A stretch of 64,000 bases of DNA from Paenibacillus sp. NAIST15-1 (GCF_001894745.1 NZ_BBYF01000001.1:434001-498000); one strand, 5' to 3'. Positions 16,962 to 27,686 are shown, counted from the stretch's first letter. A program made the numbers and translations. Notes: a model not told the origin generated them from the sequence alone.

Positions 16962-19900
16962 TTAGTTTCCGCTAGCACGTGATAAATCGCGCATATTCGC
17001 TTCAAATGCGGCAAGCAGCGCCGCTTCTCCGGTCATCCCCTGCGCCTCTACCTTCGCAATTTGCTCCATCATGCGCTTATAATCCTTCGGAATGACACGG
17101 ACGAATTGCTCGCTTGCTCCATTGTCCCATTGCTGCAAGATTCGTTCCCCAATGGTGCTGCCCGTTGCTTGCACATGACGCTCAATCATGCCTCGCACCT
17201 GCTGCCCTTCTTCCGCTCCTTCAAGCAGCTCCAGCAGCACCATTTCTAGATTGCAGCGGTTCACGAATGTACGATCCTCATCCCATACATATGCGATCCC
17301 CCCGGACATCCCTGCCGCGAAGTTGCGCCCCGTCTTGCCGAGCACGACGACACGTCCGCCAGTCATATATTCACAGCCATGATCGCCTACGCCTTCGACG
17401 ACCACATGTACACCTGAATTGCGAACCGCGAAGCGTTCGCCAGCGATTCCGCGAATGTAGGCTTCACCGCTTGTAGCCCCGTAGAATGCCGTATTGCCGA
17501 TAATGACATTGTCCTCTGCTGCAAAAGTAGCCTGCGGAGACGGCTTCACGATAATTTTACCGCCCGATAACCCCTTGCCGACATAGTCGTTGCAGTCGCC
17601 TTCAACCGTCAACGTCATGCCGCGTGGAACAAATGCGCCGAAGCTCTGTCCAGCAGACCCGATAAATGAGTAACGGATCGTATCCTCAGGCAGTCCTGCC
17701 GCGCCGTATCTCCTCGTTACCTCGCTGCCCAATATTGTGCCTGTCGCACGATTCACATTGCATATCGGGAATGTCCCTTCCACTGGCATTCCTGATTCCA
17801 GCGCAGACTGCGCTTCGGGAACGAGCCTTGTCATATCGAGCGTCTCTTCCAAGCCATGGTTCTGAGCGCGTACTTGAATGCGCGAGGAACCTTCTGGCAT
17901 CTCAGGCTGATACAGCACCGAGGACAAGTCGAGATGCTTCGCCTTCCAATGATCCAGTGCATCCTTCATGCCCAAGCATTCTGTACGCCCAATCATCTCA
18001 TCCAGCGCACGGAATCCAAGCTCCGCCATCCATTCACGAAGCTCCTCTGCAATGAAGAGCATAAAGTTCACGACATGCTGCGGATCGCCTGCAAAGTTCT
18101 TGCGCAGCTCTGGATTTTGTGTCGCCACTCCGACAGGGCATGTGTCCAGCTGGCATACTCGCATCATAATACAGCCGACCGCAACAAGCGGTGCTGTGGA
18201 GAAGCCATATTCCTCAGCTCCCAGCAGGGCAGCGATAGCAAGGTCGCGTCCTGTCATCATCTTCCCGTCCGTTTCCAATACAATACGATCGCGCAAGTTG
18301 TTCAGGATCAAGGTCTGATGCGTCTCCGCCAATCCAAGCTCCCACGGCAAGCCTGCGTGACGGATCGAGCCCTGCGGTGAAGCGCCAGTGCCACCGTCAT
18401 AGCCACTGACGAGAATTACATCTGCACGCCCCTTGGCTACTCCGGCAGCAATCGTCCCAACACCGACTTCCGAGACGAGCTTCACATTGATGCGCGCCTG
18501 CGGATTGGCATTCTTCAAATCATAGATCAGCTCAGCTAAATCCTCGATCGAGTAAATGTCATGGTGCGGCGGCGGAGAAATCAAGCCTACTCCTGGTGTC
18601 GAGCCGCGCACTTCCGCAACCCATGGATATACCTTGCGGCCTGGCAGCTGACCGCCTTCTCCCGGCTTGGCTCCCTGTGCCATCTTAATCTGGATCTCAT
18701 CTGCGTTAACGAGATAATGAGATGTTACACCGAACCGTCCAGATGCCACCTGCTTGATCGCGCTTCTTCGGGAATCGCCATTCGCATCCTTCACATAGCG
18801 GGCTGGATTCTCTCCGCCTTCACCGGAGTTCGACTTGCCTCCGATTCGGTTCATGGCGATAGCCAAGCTCTCGTGCGCTTCCTTCGAGATCGAGCCGAAC
18901 GACATTGCTCCCGTCTTGAACCGCTTCACGATCGATTCGACGGATTCCACTTCATCCACTGGAATCGCTGGGCCAATTGGCTTCAAGGTGAACAACGAAC
19001 GAAGGGTTCGGCTGCTGTTGTACTCTCCTTGCACCAGCTTCGAATACTTCTTGAACAGACGGTAATCGTTCGTACGTACAGCTTGCTGCAAGGTATGAAT
19101 GGTTTGCGGGTTGAACAGATGCTCCTCCCCGTCCTTGCGCCACTGATACTCGCCCCCGGAATCCAATTCCGTATCTCTTCCCGGCTGTGAGGCGAAAGCA
19201 CGATAGTGATGAGACAACGCCTCCTGCGCTACTTCCTCCAAGCCAATGCCGCCGATTCGGGATGGCGTCCAAGTAAAGTATTGATCGACAAAGTCCTGCT
19301 TCAATCCAATTGCTTCAAAAATTTGTGCGCCGCGATAAGACTGTACCGTCGAGATTCCCATCTTGGACAAGATCTTCACGACGCCCTTCGTCGCGGCCTT
19401 CATATAATTCTTAACTGCCTTCTCATGCGTAATGCCGTGCATGATGCCTTGGCGAATCATATCATCCAGCGTCTCGAACACCAAGTATGGGTTCACCACA
19501 CTGACGCCATAGCCAAGCAGCAGTGCATAGTGGTGTACCTCACGCGGCTCGCCCGATTCCAGCAATAGGCTTACCTTCGTACGCGTCCCTTGGCGAATGA
19601 GATGGTGATGAAGGCTGGATACTGCAAGAAGCGCCGGAATAGCCGCTTGTTCCTCCTCCACGCCACGATCAGACAGGATGATTAAATTATGTCCCTTGCC
19701 GATAACCCGATCAGCTGCCTCGCACATCGTCTTCAAAGCCGCTTCAAGCCCCGCCGCTCCTTCTGATGCTGTGAATAAGATCGGAATGGTGATCGACTTG
19801 AAGCCTGGTCTGCGAATATGGCGAAGCTTCGCAAATTCTTCATTGGAGAGCACGGGAGAATCGAGCTTAATCTGGCGGCAGCTCTCCGGCTCTGGAAGCA

Positions 19901-21563
19901 ACAGATTCCGCTCAGGCCCGATCGTCGTGCCCGTCGCTGTGACAATCTCCTCGCGAATGGCATCGATAGGCGGGTTCGTCACCTGTGCAAACAATTGCTT
20001 AAAGTAATTGTACAGCCGCTGCGGACGTTCAGATAATATCGCAAGCGGTGCATCATATCCCATCGATCCAAGCGGCTCTACACCAGTAGCCGCCATCGGC
20101 TCGATAATCTTGCGCAGTTCCTCATAGGTGTAACCAAATGCCTGCTGGCGCTGCTGCACATTCTCATGCTTCGGCTCAGGCACTTCCGGCGCGTCCGGCA
20201 AGTCCTCAAGACTGACCAGATGCTCCTCCAGCCAAGCTTGGTACGGATTCTCCGCCGCAATCTGCGCCTTCACTTCTTCATCGGAAATGATGCAGCCTTG
20301 CTCGGTATCTACAACGAGCATGCGCCCAGGACGAAGGCGATCCTTGTAGGCAATCTGCTCTGGCGCAATATCCAGCACGCCCGCTTCCGAGCTAAGCACA
20401 ATCATATCGTCCTTCGTCACATAGTAACGAGATGGGCGCAATCCATTGCGATCCAAGGTGGCTACAATTTGCACGCCGTCTGTAAACGCCATTGCCGCAG
20501 GGCCATCCCAAGGCTCCATCAGACAGCTGTGATACTCGTAGAAGGCCTTCTTCGCCGGATCCATGCTGTCATGATTGTTCCATGGCTCAGGCACCATCAT
20601 CATCGCAACATGCGATAGCGGACGTCCCGCCAAATACAGAAATTCAAACGTATTGTCGAACATACCCGTATCTGAACCATCGTCATTAATGACTGGCTTC
20701 ACCTTCTCCAGATCAGCGCCGAAGGCGCCTGATGCGAACAATGTCTGACGCGCATGCATCCAGTTCACATTGCCGCGAAGCGTGTTGATTTCACCATTAT
20801 GAATCATATAGCGATACGGATGGGCACGCTCCCAACTCGGGAACGTGTTCGTGCTGAAGCGTGAATGAATAAGTGCAATCGCAGATTCGAGCAAATCATG
20901 CTGCAGATCGAGATAGAACTGCCCAACTTGCTCGGTGGTCAGCATTCCTTTATATACAATTTTCCGGCAAGACATGCTCGAAATATAGAACGTGCTCGCT
21001 TCCTCTTCACCGGTATAGCGAATTTCCCGCTCCATCCGCTTGCGAATCATGTACAGCTTGCGTTCGAAGGCCAGTTCACTCTCACTATCCGCATTCCGTG
21101 CGATAAACACTTGGCGCACATAAGGCTGAACTGCCTGTGCGGATTGACCAAGACCTTCCCCATTCGTCGGTACAGTACGGAATCCGATTAATTGATGCCC
21201 TTCTTCCTCAACGATGCGGCGAAGACGCGTTTCATGCTCTTCCCGCGCTTGCTCATTCTGCGTCAGGAACAGCATACCTACGCCGTATTGACCTGATTCC
21301 GGAAGTGCAATTCCTTGCTGGTCCAACTCGCGAGCAAAGAAGCGATGCGGAATTTGCAGCATAATTCCTGCTCCATCGCCTGTATTCGGTTCGCTTCCTT
21401 GACCGCCGCGATGCTCCATATTCACCAGCATCTGTAGCGCCTGACGTACGATATCATGGGATTTCTGCCCTTTAATATGAGCAACGAAGCCCATTCCGCA
21501 CGCATCTTTTTCAAATCGTGGATCATATAAGCCTTGCTTGGGAGGTAATCCGTTCAGTTTCAT
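16962..21563 (-). CDS. gltB: Glutamate synthase large subunit
   Basis: A ~1533-residue GOGAT alpha subunit, full length. Domain order: class II glutamine amidotransferase with nucleophile Cys22 (KDACGMGF), a central linking domain, an FMN/2-oxoglutarate-binding (beta/alpha)8 synthase domain ([29 protein letters not shown] and [11 protein letters not shown]), the 3Fe-4S cysteines in [16 protein letters not shown], and the C-terminal beta-helix GXGXG domain. It makes two glutamates from glutamine and 2-oxoglutarate. ATG at 21563 has AAAGG 9 bp upstream. No small subunit (gltD) is adjacent on either side, unlike the common gltBD pair. Confidence 0.97.
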   Translation of the reverse strand: MKLNGLPPKQGLYDPRFEKDACGMGFVAHIKGQKSHDIVRQALQMLVNMEHRGGQGSEPNTGDGAGIMLQIPHRFFARELDQQGIALPESGQYGVGMLFLTQNEQAREEHETRLRRIVEEEGHQLIGFRTVPTNGEGLGQSAQAVQPYVRQVFIARNADSESELAFERKLYMIRKRMEREIRYTGEEEASTFYISSMSCRKIVYKGMLTTEQVGQFYLDLQHDLLESAIALIHSRFSTNTFPSWERAHPYRYMIHNGEINTLRGNVNWMHARQTLFASGAFGADLEKVKPVINDDGSDTGMFDNTFEFLYLAGRPLSHVAMMMVPEPWNNHDSMDPAKKAFYEYHSCLMEPWDGPAAMAFTDGVQIVATLDRNGLRPSRYYVTKDDMIVLSSEAGVLDIAPEQIAYKDRLRPGRMLVVDTEQGCIISDEEVKAQIAAENPYQAWLEEHLVSLEDLPDAPEVPEPKHENVQQRQQAFGYTYEELRKIIEPMAATGVEPLGSMGYDAPLAILSERPQRLYNYFKQLFAQVTNPPIDAIREEIVTATGTTIGPERNLLLPEPESCRQIKLDSPVLSNEEFAKLRHIRRPGFKSITIPILFTASEGAAGLEAALKTMCEAADRVIGKGHNLIILSDRGVEEEQAAIPALLAVSSLHHHLIRQGTRTKVSLLLESGEPREVHHYALLLGYGVSVVNPYLVFETLDDMIRQGIMHGITHEKAVKNYMKAATKGVVKILSKMGISTVQSYRGAQIFEAIGLKQDFVDQYFTWTPSRIGGIGLEEVAQEALSHHYRAFASQPGRDTELDSGGEYQWRKDGEEHLFNPQTIHTLQQAVRTNDYRLFKKYSKLVQGEYNSSRTLRSLFTLKPIGPAIPVDEVESVESIVKRFKTGAMSFGSISKEAHESLAIAMNRIGGKSNSGEGGENPARYVKDANGDSRRSAIKQVASGRFGVTSHYLVNADEIQIKMAQGAKPGEGGQLPGRKVYPWVAEVRGSTPGVGLISPPPHHDIYSIEDLAELIYDLKNANPQARINVKLVSEVGVGTIAAGVAKGRADVILVSGYDGGTGASPQGSIRHAGLPWELGLAETHQTLILNNLRDRIVLETDGKMMTGRDLAIAALLGAEEYGFSTAPLVAVGCIMMRVCQLDTCPVGVATQNPELRKNFAGDPQHVVNFMLFIAEELREWMAELGFRALDEMIGRTECLGMKDALDHWKAKHLDLSSVLYQPEMPEGSSRIQVRAQNHGLEETLDMTRLVPEAQSALESGMPVEGTFPICNVNRATGTILGSEVTRRYGAAGLPEDTIRYSFIGSAGQSFGAFVPRGMTLTVEGDCNDYVGKGLSGGKIIVKPSPQATFAAEDNVIIGNTAFYGATSGEAYIRGIAGERFAVRNSGVHVVVEGVGDHGCEYMTGGRVVVLGKTGRNFAAGMSGGIAYVWDEDRTFVNRCNLEMVLLELLEGAEEGQQVRGMIERHVQATGSTIGERILQQWDNGASEQFVRVIPKDYKRMMEQIAKVEAQGMTGEAALLAAFEANMRDLSRASGN

Positions 21564-21672
21564 ACGAAGCAACCTTTCTATTTAAAAGTGATCGACATAC
21601 GTTGCATAGGATCGACAGCAATCAACACGTTCTCTTTAAGAATTTATAATTATTCATTTGTATTGTTTCATT

Positions 21673-21701
21673 ATTTTATCACCACGCTAATATGATGGCA
21701 A
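21673..21701 (-). promoter_or_regulatory. Sigma-A promoter candidate for gltB
   Basis: TTGCCA (21696-21701), a 17-bp spacer and TAAAAT (21673-21678), reading leftward, leave a leader of about 100 bases before the gltB ATG. The leader is AT-rich and shows no riboswitch-like structure that I can recognise. Confidence 0.55.
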
Positions 21702-21964
21702 TTTAATATTTTTATGTCCTTGATAAGTTATTATAGTTGATAATTCCTTTATATAGAGCCAAGATGATCAATCCCCCTCTATGCATAGATCACCATTTTC
21801 GTTTATAAATTCTCGTTCTTTTTTTGCATTTTTCGACATATATGAACCATTATTTTCTTTGAAGAGGATAAATAATATAATTTTATTTGTATTTATATTC
21901 ATTTGTGTGTATATTAAATTTACCTGCTATCGGAGCATCTACAGATCATTCACCAATTATTGTA

Positions 21965-21992
21965 TTTACAAATCTGTAATTATAGATATAAT
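21965..21992 (+). promoter_or_regulatory. Promoter giving a probable leaderless ArsR transcript
   Basis: TTTACA (21965-21970), a 16-bp spacer and consensus TATAAT (21987-21992). The ATG at 22000 lies 7 bp past the -10, exactly where transcription should start, and there is no ribosome site in front of it. Confidence 0.6.
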
Positions 21993-21999
21993 GAGACGT

Positions 22000-22311
22000 A
22001 TGGAACCTTTACTCATTTGCAAAGCTTTGTCTAATGACACACGCGCCCAAATTCTTCAATGGTTGAAGAATCCTGAAGAACATTTCAATGAAGAGAAGTA
22101 CATTCAGTATGGAATATCATTTGCAACAGGCATATGCGTAGGCGATATTCAGAAAAAGACAGGGCTTGCGCAATCGGTCATCTCCAGCTACCTGCTCACA
22201 ATGCAGCAAGCTGGACTATTAGAGTCTGAACGAATCGGCAAATGGACGTACTATCGCCGCAATGAACGCACGATACGAGAATATGCCGATTACGTCACCC
22301 ATCACTTGTAG
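22000..22311 (+). CDS. ArsR-family transcriptional regulator
   Basis: A 103-residue winged-helix protein. The MEPLLICKALSNDTRAQILQ opening is typical of ArsR/SmtB repressors, followed by the recognition region KKTGLAQSVISSYLLTMQQA and the wing GKWTYYRRNE. No CxC metal site is visible, though one cysteine (TGIC) precedes the recognition helix. ATG at 22000 is chosen on family alignment and because it coincides with the predicted transcription start; ATG 21991 overlaps the -10 box. It probably controls the MFS gene ~200 bp downstream, a common ArsR-exporter pairing. Confidence 0.85.
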   Translation: MEPLLICKALSNDTRAQILQWLKNPEEHFNEEKYIQYGISFATGICVGDIQKKTGLAQSVISSYLLTMQQAGLLESERIGKWTYYRRNERTIREYADYVTHHL

Positions 22312-22345
22312 AGGAGGAGGAATATCTCTTTTTTTGTTAGAATAC

Positions 22346-22361
22346 ATCTATATTTTTAGAT
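22346..22361. promoter_or_regulatory. Inverted repeat ATCTA-N6-TAGAT, candidate ArsR operator
   Basis: A perfect 5-bp dyad with an AT-rich 6-bp centre lies between the ArsR and MFS genes. Flanking ATAC and ATGTAT partly extend the symmetry. ArsR-family proteins usually bind AT-rich dyads of this kind; binding here is inferred from position only. Confidence 0.4.
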
Positions 22362-22399
22362 ATGTATTTATGTATATCAAATGGAATGGCATAAATGGG

Positions 22400-22446
22400 T
22401 TGAAGTGTATTGAAGTGAAGCTCATTGAAGTGAAATTATTTGAATG
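22400..22446 (+). repeat. Three direct copies of TTGAAGTG before the MFS gene
   Basis: TTGAAGTG occurs at 22400, 22410 and 22425, with a degenerate TTGAATGA at about 22440. The copies lie 70-115 bp upstream of the MFS start, within its leader or promoter. They could be repeated activator half-sites. Confidence 0.45.
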
Positions 22447-22515
22447 AAGTACATCGTAGTACTCATGACCATTAAAATGTAAATTCTGATGAATAGAAAT
22501 GGAGTTATCGTTGAA

Positions 22516-23709
22516 ATGAGAAAAACAAACCCCTTGCTGCTTCTTCTGCTGTCCCTTGGCGTATTCGGCATTATTACGACAGAAATGGGTATTGTGGGCG
22601 TGCTGCCTCAAATATCGCAGAAATACAACATTACAGCTTCCCAAGCAGGCTGGCTGGTCGGTATATTTGCACTCATCGTGGCCGTTAGCGGTCCGTTTCT
22701 TACCCTGATCGCATCCCGCTTTAACCGCAAAAGTGTCCTATTGACGGCCATTTCCATGTTTGTTCTGTCCAATCTCGTCTATGCGTTCACCTCGCATTTT
22801 GAGGTAATGCTTATATTCCGGATCTTGCCTGCGATGTTCCATCCGATTTTCTTCTCCATCGCACTCGTAGCTGCCGCCAGTCTGGTACCTCCCGAGCAGA
22901 GCAGTCAGGCTGTCGTTCGCGTATTTGCAGGTATTACAGTAGGCTTCGCATTTGGTGTCCCGATTACGTCTTACCTTGCTGAACGTATTTCGTTATCCAC
23001 CTCCTTCTTATTTGGGGCCATCGTGAATGCAATCGCCTTGATAGGTTTGCTTATTTGGCTGCCTTCCATGCCTGTGAAGGAGAAGATGTCTTACGGCAAA
23101 CAGCTGAGTATTTTACGTAAGCCCGGACTTTGGCTCAACATAGCGGCTGTCATCTTTATTTTTGCAGCGATGTTCTCTGTGTACGGTTACTTTGCCGAAT
23201 ACACAAGCCAAATCACTCGAATGAATGGCTCACTCATCAGTCTCATGCTCATGGTATTTGGGCTTGTTATGATTGCTGGCAACTTTCTGTTCGGAACTTT
23301 GCTTCAGAAAAATACTACAAAAACGATACTGCTTTTCCCGCTTCTCTACGCGTTCATCTATGTACTTGTCTATTATGCAGGGTCGTATCTTTCTCTCATG
23401 ATTGGGATGATATTCATTTGGGGAACTGTGCACTCAGGAGGACTGATTGTCAGTCAAACTTGGCTGACTGCTGAAACAAAGGAAGCACCTGAATTCGGCA
23501 ACAGTCTGTTCGTTTCTTTCTCCAACTTAGGAATTACGATGGGTACTGCTGTTGCGGGATTTATCATCGCTCACCTCGGCATGCACCAGCTTATCTGGTG
23601 TGGAATAGGATTTTCCATGCTTTCGTTTGCCGCAATTACGATCAAAATGAAGCTCTTCGGTGATGCCATGCAAGGAAAAGAACAAGCAGGTCAGTCAGTC
23701 GGGGCATAG
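22516..23709 (+). CDS. MFS transporter (AraJ/YdhP-like exporter)
   Basis: A ~397-residue, twelve-helix major facilitator. The first helix region contains GVFGIITTEMGIVGVLPQI, the signature of the drug:H+ antiporter-1/AraJ branch, and ASRFNRKSVLL forms the loop 2-3 motif. ATG at 22516 has GGAG 11 bp upstream. It is downstream of, and co-directional with, an ArsR-type repressor, so its expression is probably induced by an unknown ligand. The substrate is not predictable; sugars, drugs and purines are all known for relatives. Confidence 0.88.
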   Translation: MRKTNPLLLLLLSLGVFGIITTEMGIVGVLPQISQKYNITASQAGWLVGIFALIVAVSGPFLTLIASRFNRKSVLLTAISMFVLSNLVYAFTSHFEVMLIFRILPAMFHPIFFSIALVAAASLVPPEQSSQAVVRVFAGITVGFAFGVPITSYLAERISLSTSFLFGAIVNAIALIGLLIWLPSMPVKEKMSYGKQLSILRKPGLWLNIAAVIFIFAAMFSVYGYFAEYTSQITRMNGSLISLMLMVFGLVMIAGNFLFGTLLQKNTTKTILLFPLLYAFIYVLVYYAGSYLSLMIGMIFIWGTVHSGGLIVSQTWLTAETKEAPEFGNSLFVSFSNLGITMGTAVAGFIIAHLGMHQLIWCGIGFSMLSFAAITIKMKLFGDAMQGKEQAGQSVGA

Positions 23710-23811
23710 CAACATTACGGAGATGTATAGTGATTTCGGCTGTTTACTCTAGCTCTGTTCGCTCCAACTCTTGCTTGCACCAGCTTCTTCCTTGCAGCAC
23801 ATAATTGTAAT

Positions 23812-23843
23812 AACAAAACAGGGACTGCACGCGCAGTCCCTGT
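23812..23843 (-). terminator. Terminator of the Big_2 protein gene (possibly bidirectional)
   Basis: An 11-bp perfect stem (ACAGGGACTGC/GCAGTCCCTGT) with a 4-nt loop. Leftward it runs into TTTTGTTATT, a good U-tract for the gene ending at 23883; rightward (end of the MFS gene) the tract is weaker. Confidence 0.8.
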
Positions 23844-23882
23844 TCTGTATTTCAATAAACTCAACCGGTTCAATGGTTGCCC

Positions 23883-26081
23883 TTATTTCACCGTTACACG
23901 CAGTGATGTGCTCTTGCCGTCCAATGTCAACTTCAAACTCCCACTGCCCTTAGATACACCTTGCACCGAACCACGCGACGCCTTAATCTTCACATTGGAA
24001 GGAACGAATGTCACGGAGGACGTCACATCCACAACTTCACCTGTATCATAAATCGCCTGAACCTTCCACGATGCAGACTGACCGATGCCCAGCTTCACAG
24101 TTGTCGGATTTGCTTCCAGCTTCAGCAAGCGAGGCTTCACATGCACTGTAACCTCCAGTTTTCTTCCTTGATACTCACCGACCAGCTTCGTGCTGCCAAT
24201 AGCCACACCCTTGACAGTAGCTCCGCGAACCGTCGCTACCTTTTCATTTTCAATAGTCCACTTAATACGTGAAGCAAGCGCAATCGTCTTTCCGTTCTTG
24301 TAGGTTCCTGTTACCTTAACCGATTGGGACTTGTTCACGTTCGTACGAATTTCAGAAGGAACGATATCATACTTCACAATCTCTTCTTCGATCGTTGCTT
24401 TCACAGTCACTTTCACATTGGCAAATGTACCTGTCAACGTCGCACGACCTGCAATGAGGCCCTTCATGTTCCCCTCGCGAACGAGCAAGTTCGGAGAACT
24501 TGATTCCCATTTCACTTGAGTCGTTACATTTTCCTCTGTACCATCAGCATAAATAACATTTACTTCTGGCAATGGCTGCTCACGACCCGTTACGATACTG
24601 ATATCCGCATTGTTCGCCTGCAATACGAGTGCCTTGCGCTGAACATTTACTTCCAAAGGAAGCGTTTGATTGCGAATGCTCGCAGTCAGGAAAGTCGTTC
24701 CCGGTGCTGCTGCCTTCATCTTGCCATCTTTAACGGAGACAACACTTTCATTAGAAGATGTCCACTGCACCAGTTCCGATACATCAAGCGTATTGCCGCT
24801 CAAGGATACCCCATTGATCTTAGGCAAAGGCTTCACATCTTCCAAGATTAGCTCCTGCTTGCGAACGTCTCCAGGTTTTGCATTCTTATCTTCTTCCGTC
24901 CATTTCAACTTCTCGATCGTCGGGTATACCGTAATCTCAACCGACTTCGTCAGCCCTTTGTAAGAAGCTGTTACCGTTGCAGTTCCTTCGCTCTTCGCGT
25001 AGACCTTGCCGTGTTCTACCGTTACAGCCATCAGGTTGCTTGATGTCCACTCTGCAAGATCACTAACATCCTGCTGATTATCAGCCGAATTGAGCACGAA
25101 GGTCTGCACTTGCAGCGGCCCGTCTCCCAGCATCATGTGCTGTTTCTGATCCGGTGTGATGCGCATCGCTTGGTAAGAAGCACGTACGACCACTGTAATG
25201 GATTGCGAAGCCCCAAGATAGTTCGCCGTTACCGTTGCCGAACCTACGTTGATAGGCTTGACTTCTCCGTTCTTCACTTCGACGATATTCGCATCGCTTG
25301 TTGTCCAATCTGCCTTACCTGTTACATCTTCGAGCTTGCCGTCAGCAGTCTTCGCCTTGGCGGTTACGGTCTTGGAAGCTGCACCGTATTCGAATTCAAC
25401 CAGCTTTTCTGGCGACAGCTCCAATTTGTCGTAAGGCTGCTCAACCTTCAGCTCGATCTTCGTGCTTAATCCTTTATGCTTAATGGTAATGTCCGTTTTA
25501 CCCTTGGACTTCAGTGTAATGACCCCTTTATTCACATCCGCTACATCTGTATTGGAGGAAGTCCAGGAGGCTTCAGCCGTAACGTCATTGTTCGTACTCG
25601 TCGATTTGTCCAAGGCGAATGCCTTCCAGGCAAGCTTGTCTCCAAGATTCGCCTTCACTTCATTGGCAACCTCTTGATCCGTATCTCCTGTACGAATAAC
25701 GATCTTGTCATACAAGTATTCGGATACAACCGTTTTCTTCAATGTATATCCTTGATATTTCACTGTAATTTCCGAAGTACCTTTTCCAGCGCCGCTTACC
25801 CAACCAGCGTCTACTTTGACAGCACTCGGATTCGAGGACGTCCACGTAGCCAAGCTCGTAACATCTTTCTTATCTGTCTTTCCGCTGATTGTACCAAGCA
25901 CCTTCAATTGTACAGAGGAACCTTCAACTGTGACGTGTACTGGAGACACATCTGATTCAAAAGCAATACCTGTAAACGAATCTTCTGCATGAACGATACC
26001 TTGGATTGGCAGCATACCGAATAGCAACGTGCATACGAGCGCTATGCTAAGCCATGTCGATTTTTTCCTTGATGGGTACAC
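23883..26081 (-). CDS. Secreted protein of repeated Big_2 (bacterial Ig-like) domains
   Basis: About 732 residues: a signal peptide (basic SRKKS, hydrophobic core, likely cleavage after VHA) and then seven to eight Big_2-type beta-sandwich repeats of ~80-95 residues. Each repeat carries a variant of W-x-S-S-N-x-x-V-x-V followed by G-x-A-T-V-T-A-x-Y. No SLH, LPXTG or catalytic domain is present, so it is released or held by interaction. GTG at 26081 is chosen because GGAAGGGAG lies 8 bp upstream and it starts the signal peptide directly; TTG at 26132 would add 17 residues. Likely an adhesive or cell-surface structural protein. Confidence 0.85.
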   Translation of the reverse strand: MYPSRKKSTWLSIALVCTLLFGMLPIQGIVHAEDSFTGIAFESDVSPVHVTVEGSSVQLKVLGTISGKTDKKDVTSLATWTSSNPSAVKVDAGWVSGAGKGTSEITVKYQGYTLKKTVVSEYLYDKIVIRTGDTDQEVANEVKANLGDKLAWKAFALDKSTSTNNDVTAEASWTSSNTDVADVNKGVITLKSKGKTDITIKHKGLSTKIELKVEQPYDKLELSPEKLVEFEYGAASKTVTAKAKTADGKLEDVTGKADWTTSDANIVEVKNGEVKPINVGSATVTANYLGASQSITVVVRASYQAMRITPDQKQHMMLGDGPLQVQTFVLNSADNQQDVSDLAEWTSSNLMAVTVEHGKVYAKSEGTATVTASYKGLTKSVEITVYPTIEKLKWTEEDKNAKPGDVRKQELILEDVKPLPKINGVSLSGNTLDVSELVQWTSSNESVVSVKDGKMKAAAPGTTFLTASIRNQTLPLEVNVQRKALVLQANNADISIVTGREQPLPEVNVIYADGTEENVTTQVKWESSSPNLLVREGNMKGLIAGRATLTGTFANVKVTVKATIEEEIVKYDIVPSEIRTNVNKSQSVKVTGTYKNGKTIALASRIKWTIENEKVATVRGATVKGVAIGSTKLVGEYQGRKLEVTVHVKPRLLKLEANPTTVKLGIGQSASWKVQAIYDTGEVVDVTSSVTFVPSNVKIKASRGSVQGVSKGSGSLKLTLDGKSTSLRVTVK

Positions 26082-26342
26082 CTTATCTTCTCCCTTCCCG
26101 TTTTGCTCCTGTGAGTAGTTCCAATGGAACAAAAAAGTACATATCTACTATAACGGTAAAAAGGAGGGGAATTATTATCTTATGCAGGCAACTTCTTGCG
26201 AGCGGCGGCTATTTTGATACTATAGTCCTACTTTCTTACGAGATTGAAAGAGTGCTGTCATCTAAACCAATGGAAACAAGATGATCCCTCCTGTATCGTT
26301 AACGGTGTAAGAATCAATACTGGTAATTGAGGTGGATGACGA

Positions 26343-26933
26343 ATGAAAAAGAAACTTGGCATAGTAGCTACCATGATACTTGTACTTGTAATGGCGACAG
26401 GCTGCAGCCTATTCGGCCCTAAGGCAAATGGACTGATTATGTATGGAACGGATGCTCAAATTAAAGATGCATTGGAGAGCACGAAGAATGATGTGTCGAA
26501 GACAGATGATTTCGCATTGAAATATGATGCAAAGCAAGCGGATGGCCGTGTCATTGCGATCAGCAAATCAACCGCTCAAGGCTTGTTCAATAAAGGATTG
26601 CTTCAGCAAGTGAAGGACAAAGACACAACAGAAGAGATTGCGAAGCTGCCTGAAGTAACAGGCGACAATGCGGTGATCTTCGCGAAGACAGATACAACGG
26701 TGACAGAACTGAAAGGTGTGAAGCTCGCTGGTCAGTACGGTGGCGATATTGTAATTGGGGAGTCACGCGGATTTGCCCAAACGATTGTGCTGCTCGATGA
26801 TGCAGCTTGGGAGAAGCTGAACGCAGACAAGCTTGGCTTAACGGTTGCTCATTTCAAGAAGGATCCGAAGAATGCACTAGTTGACTTGTCTAAAAAATTA
26901 GAGAAAGCTCAGATGGTCGTCATTAAAAAGTAA
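26343..26933 (+). CDS. Putative lipoprotein of unknown function
   Basis: A 196-residue protein with a lipoprotein signal peptide (MKKKLGIV, hydrophobic core, lipobox MATGC with the cysteine at 21). It should be lipid-anchored on the outer face of the membrane. The mature part is charged and mixed alpha/beta with no motif I recognise; it contains repeated K/D-rich helices and an internal GQYGGDIVIGESRG stretch. The start has GGTGGATG 5-8 bp upstream. It is divergent from the Big_2 gene and has its own downstream terminator, so it is probably monocistronic. Confidence 0.8.
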   Translation: MKKKLGIVATMILVLVMATGCSLFGPKANGLIMYGTDAQIKDALESTKNDVSKTDDFALKYDAKQADGRVIAISKSTAQGLFNKGLLQQVKDKDTTEEIAKLPEVTGDNAVIFAKTDTTVTELKGVKLAGQYGGDIVIGESRGFAQTIVLLDDAAWEKLNADKLGLTVAHFKKDPKNALVDLSKKLEKAQMVVIKK

Positions 26934-26957
26934 ATAACTATATTATAGTCTCCACAC

Positions 26958-27016
26958 AAAAGCACCCTTCTGCAGGTTCGACCACGCGTTCCTATTTGAA
27001 GGGTGCTTCTCTTTTG
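26958..27016. terminator. Bidirectional terminator between lipoprotein and TetR genes
   Basis: An 11-bp stem, AAGCACCCTTC/GAAGGGTGCTT, with a 27-nt loop, is flanked by CTCTTTTG on the right and TTTTGTG on the left strand. It separates two convergent genes. Confidence 0.75.
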
Positions 27017-27041
27017 TATATCAACATCCGTCCTGACTTCC

Positions 27042-27623
27042 TTATGGCTGGCGAATCATTAACCCTTCCATAAAATGAAGGCGATAATAATCCTTAATCG
27101 CTTCCTTATCGAGCGGAGCATTCAGCTTGTTCCATTCGGTCGTAAGCGCTTTGTACAATTGAAGCATGACGAAGCTGACGACCTTCGGGTCACCTTGCTT
27201 CACTTCTCCACGCTCCATAGCCACACGCACTTCTCGCTCTATGTACTCAAGCAGTTCCTGTTCCATCTTAGCCAGCGCTTCCTTCGCCATCGGCGTCCCG
27301 AAGTCGCGCAGCTCCTGGGACAGCTTCAATGCCAGCTCATGGCGGCTTCTATATTCCAGCACACGATCCAACACACGATACAGCTTATCAATAAACGGTC
27401 TATCCTCTGTGATTTCCCGATCCGCGATCTCTTTCATCTCGTGGATGAGCTGCTGCAAAATCTCATCGAACAGCTCCTCTTTGTTCGTAAAGAACGTATA
27501 AATCGTTCCTTTGCCTACCTTGGCAATCTTCGCTACTTGATCCATCGTCGTCGCTTTGTACCCGAACAGAGCAAAGGATTGCGCTGCCGCTTCCACGATT
27601 TGTTTTCGGCGGTCTACGGTCAC
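27042..27623 (-). CDS. TetR/AcrR-family transcriptional regulator
   Basis: A ~193-residue repressor. The N-terminal HTH (residues ~3-48) contains RKQIVEAAAQSFALFGYKAT and VGKGTIYTFFTNKEELF, followed by an all-helical ligand-binding domain of ~140 residues. GTG at 27623 is chosen because AAGGAGG lies 8 bp upstream and the protein then begins directly at the HTH. It is divergent from the MGDG-synthase-like gene; a 25-bp dyad between them is a likely operator, so the TetR probably controls itself and that glycosyltransferase. Confidence 0.9.
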   Translation of the reverse strand: MTVDRRKQIVEAAAQSFALFGYKATTMDQVAKIAKVGKGTIYTFFTNKEELFDEILQQLIHEMKEIADREITEDRPFIDKLYRVLDRVLEYRSRHELALKLSQELRDFGTPMAKEALAKMEQELLEYIEREVRVAMERGEVKQGDPKVVSFVMLQLYKALTTEWNKLNAPLDKEAIKDYYRLHFMEGLMIRQP

Positions 27624-27661
27624 ATCCCCCGCCTCCTTTCTCCTGGCGCACATTTGACTGA

Positions 27662-27686
27662 ATGACCAATTAGAAATTATGGTCAT
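27662..27686. promoter_or_regulatory. Dyad ATGACCA-N11-TGGTCAT, candidate TetR operator
   Basis: Perfect 7-bp arms (27662-27668 and 27680-27686) lie 39 bp upstream of the TetR start, in the divergent intergenic region. A lone AATGACCG half-site occurs again near 27743. Length and symmetry fit TetR-family operators. Confidence 0.55.
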
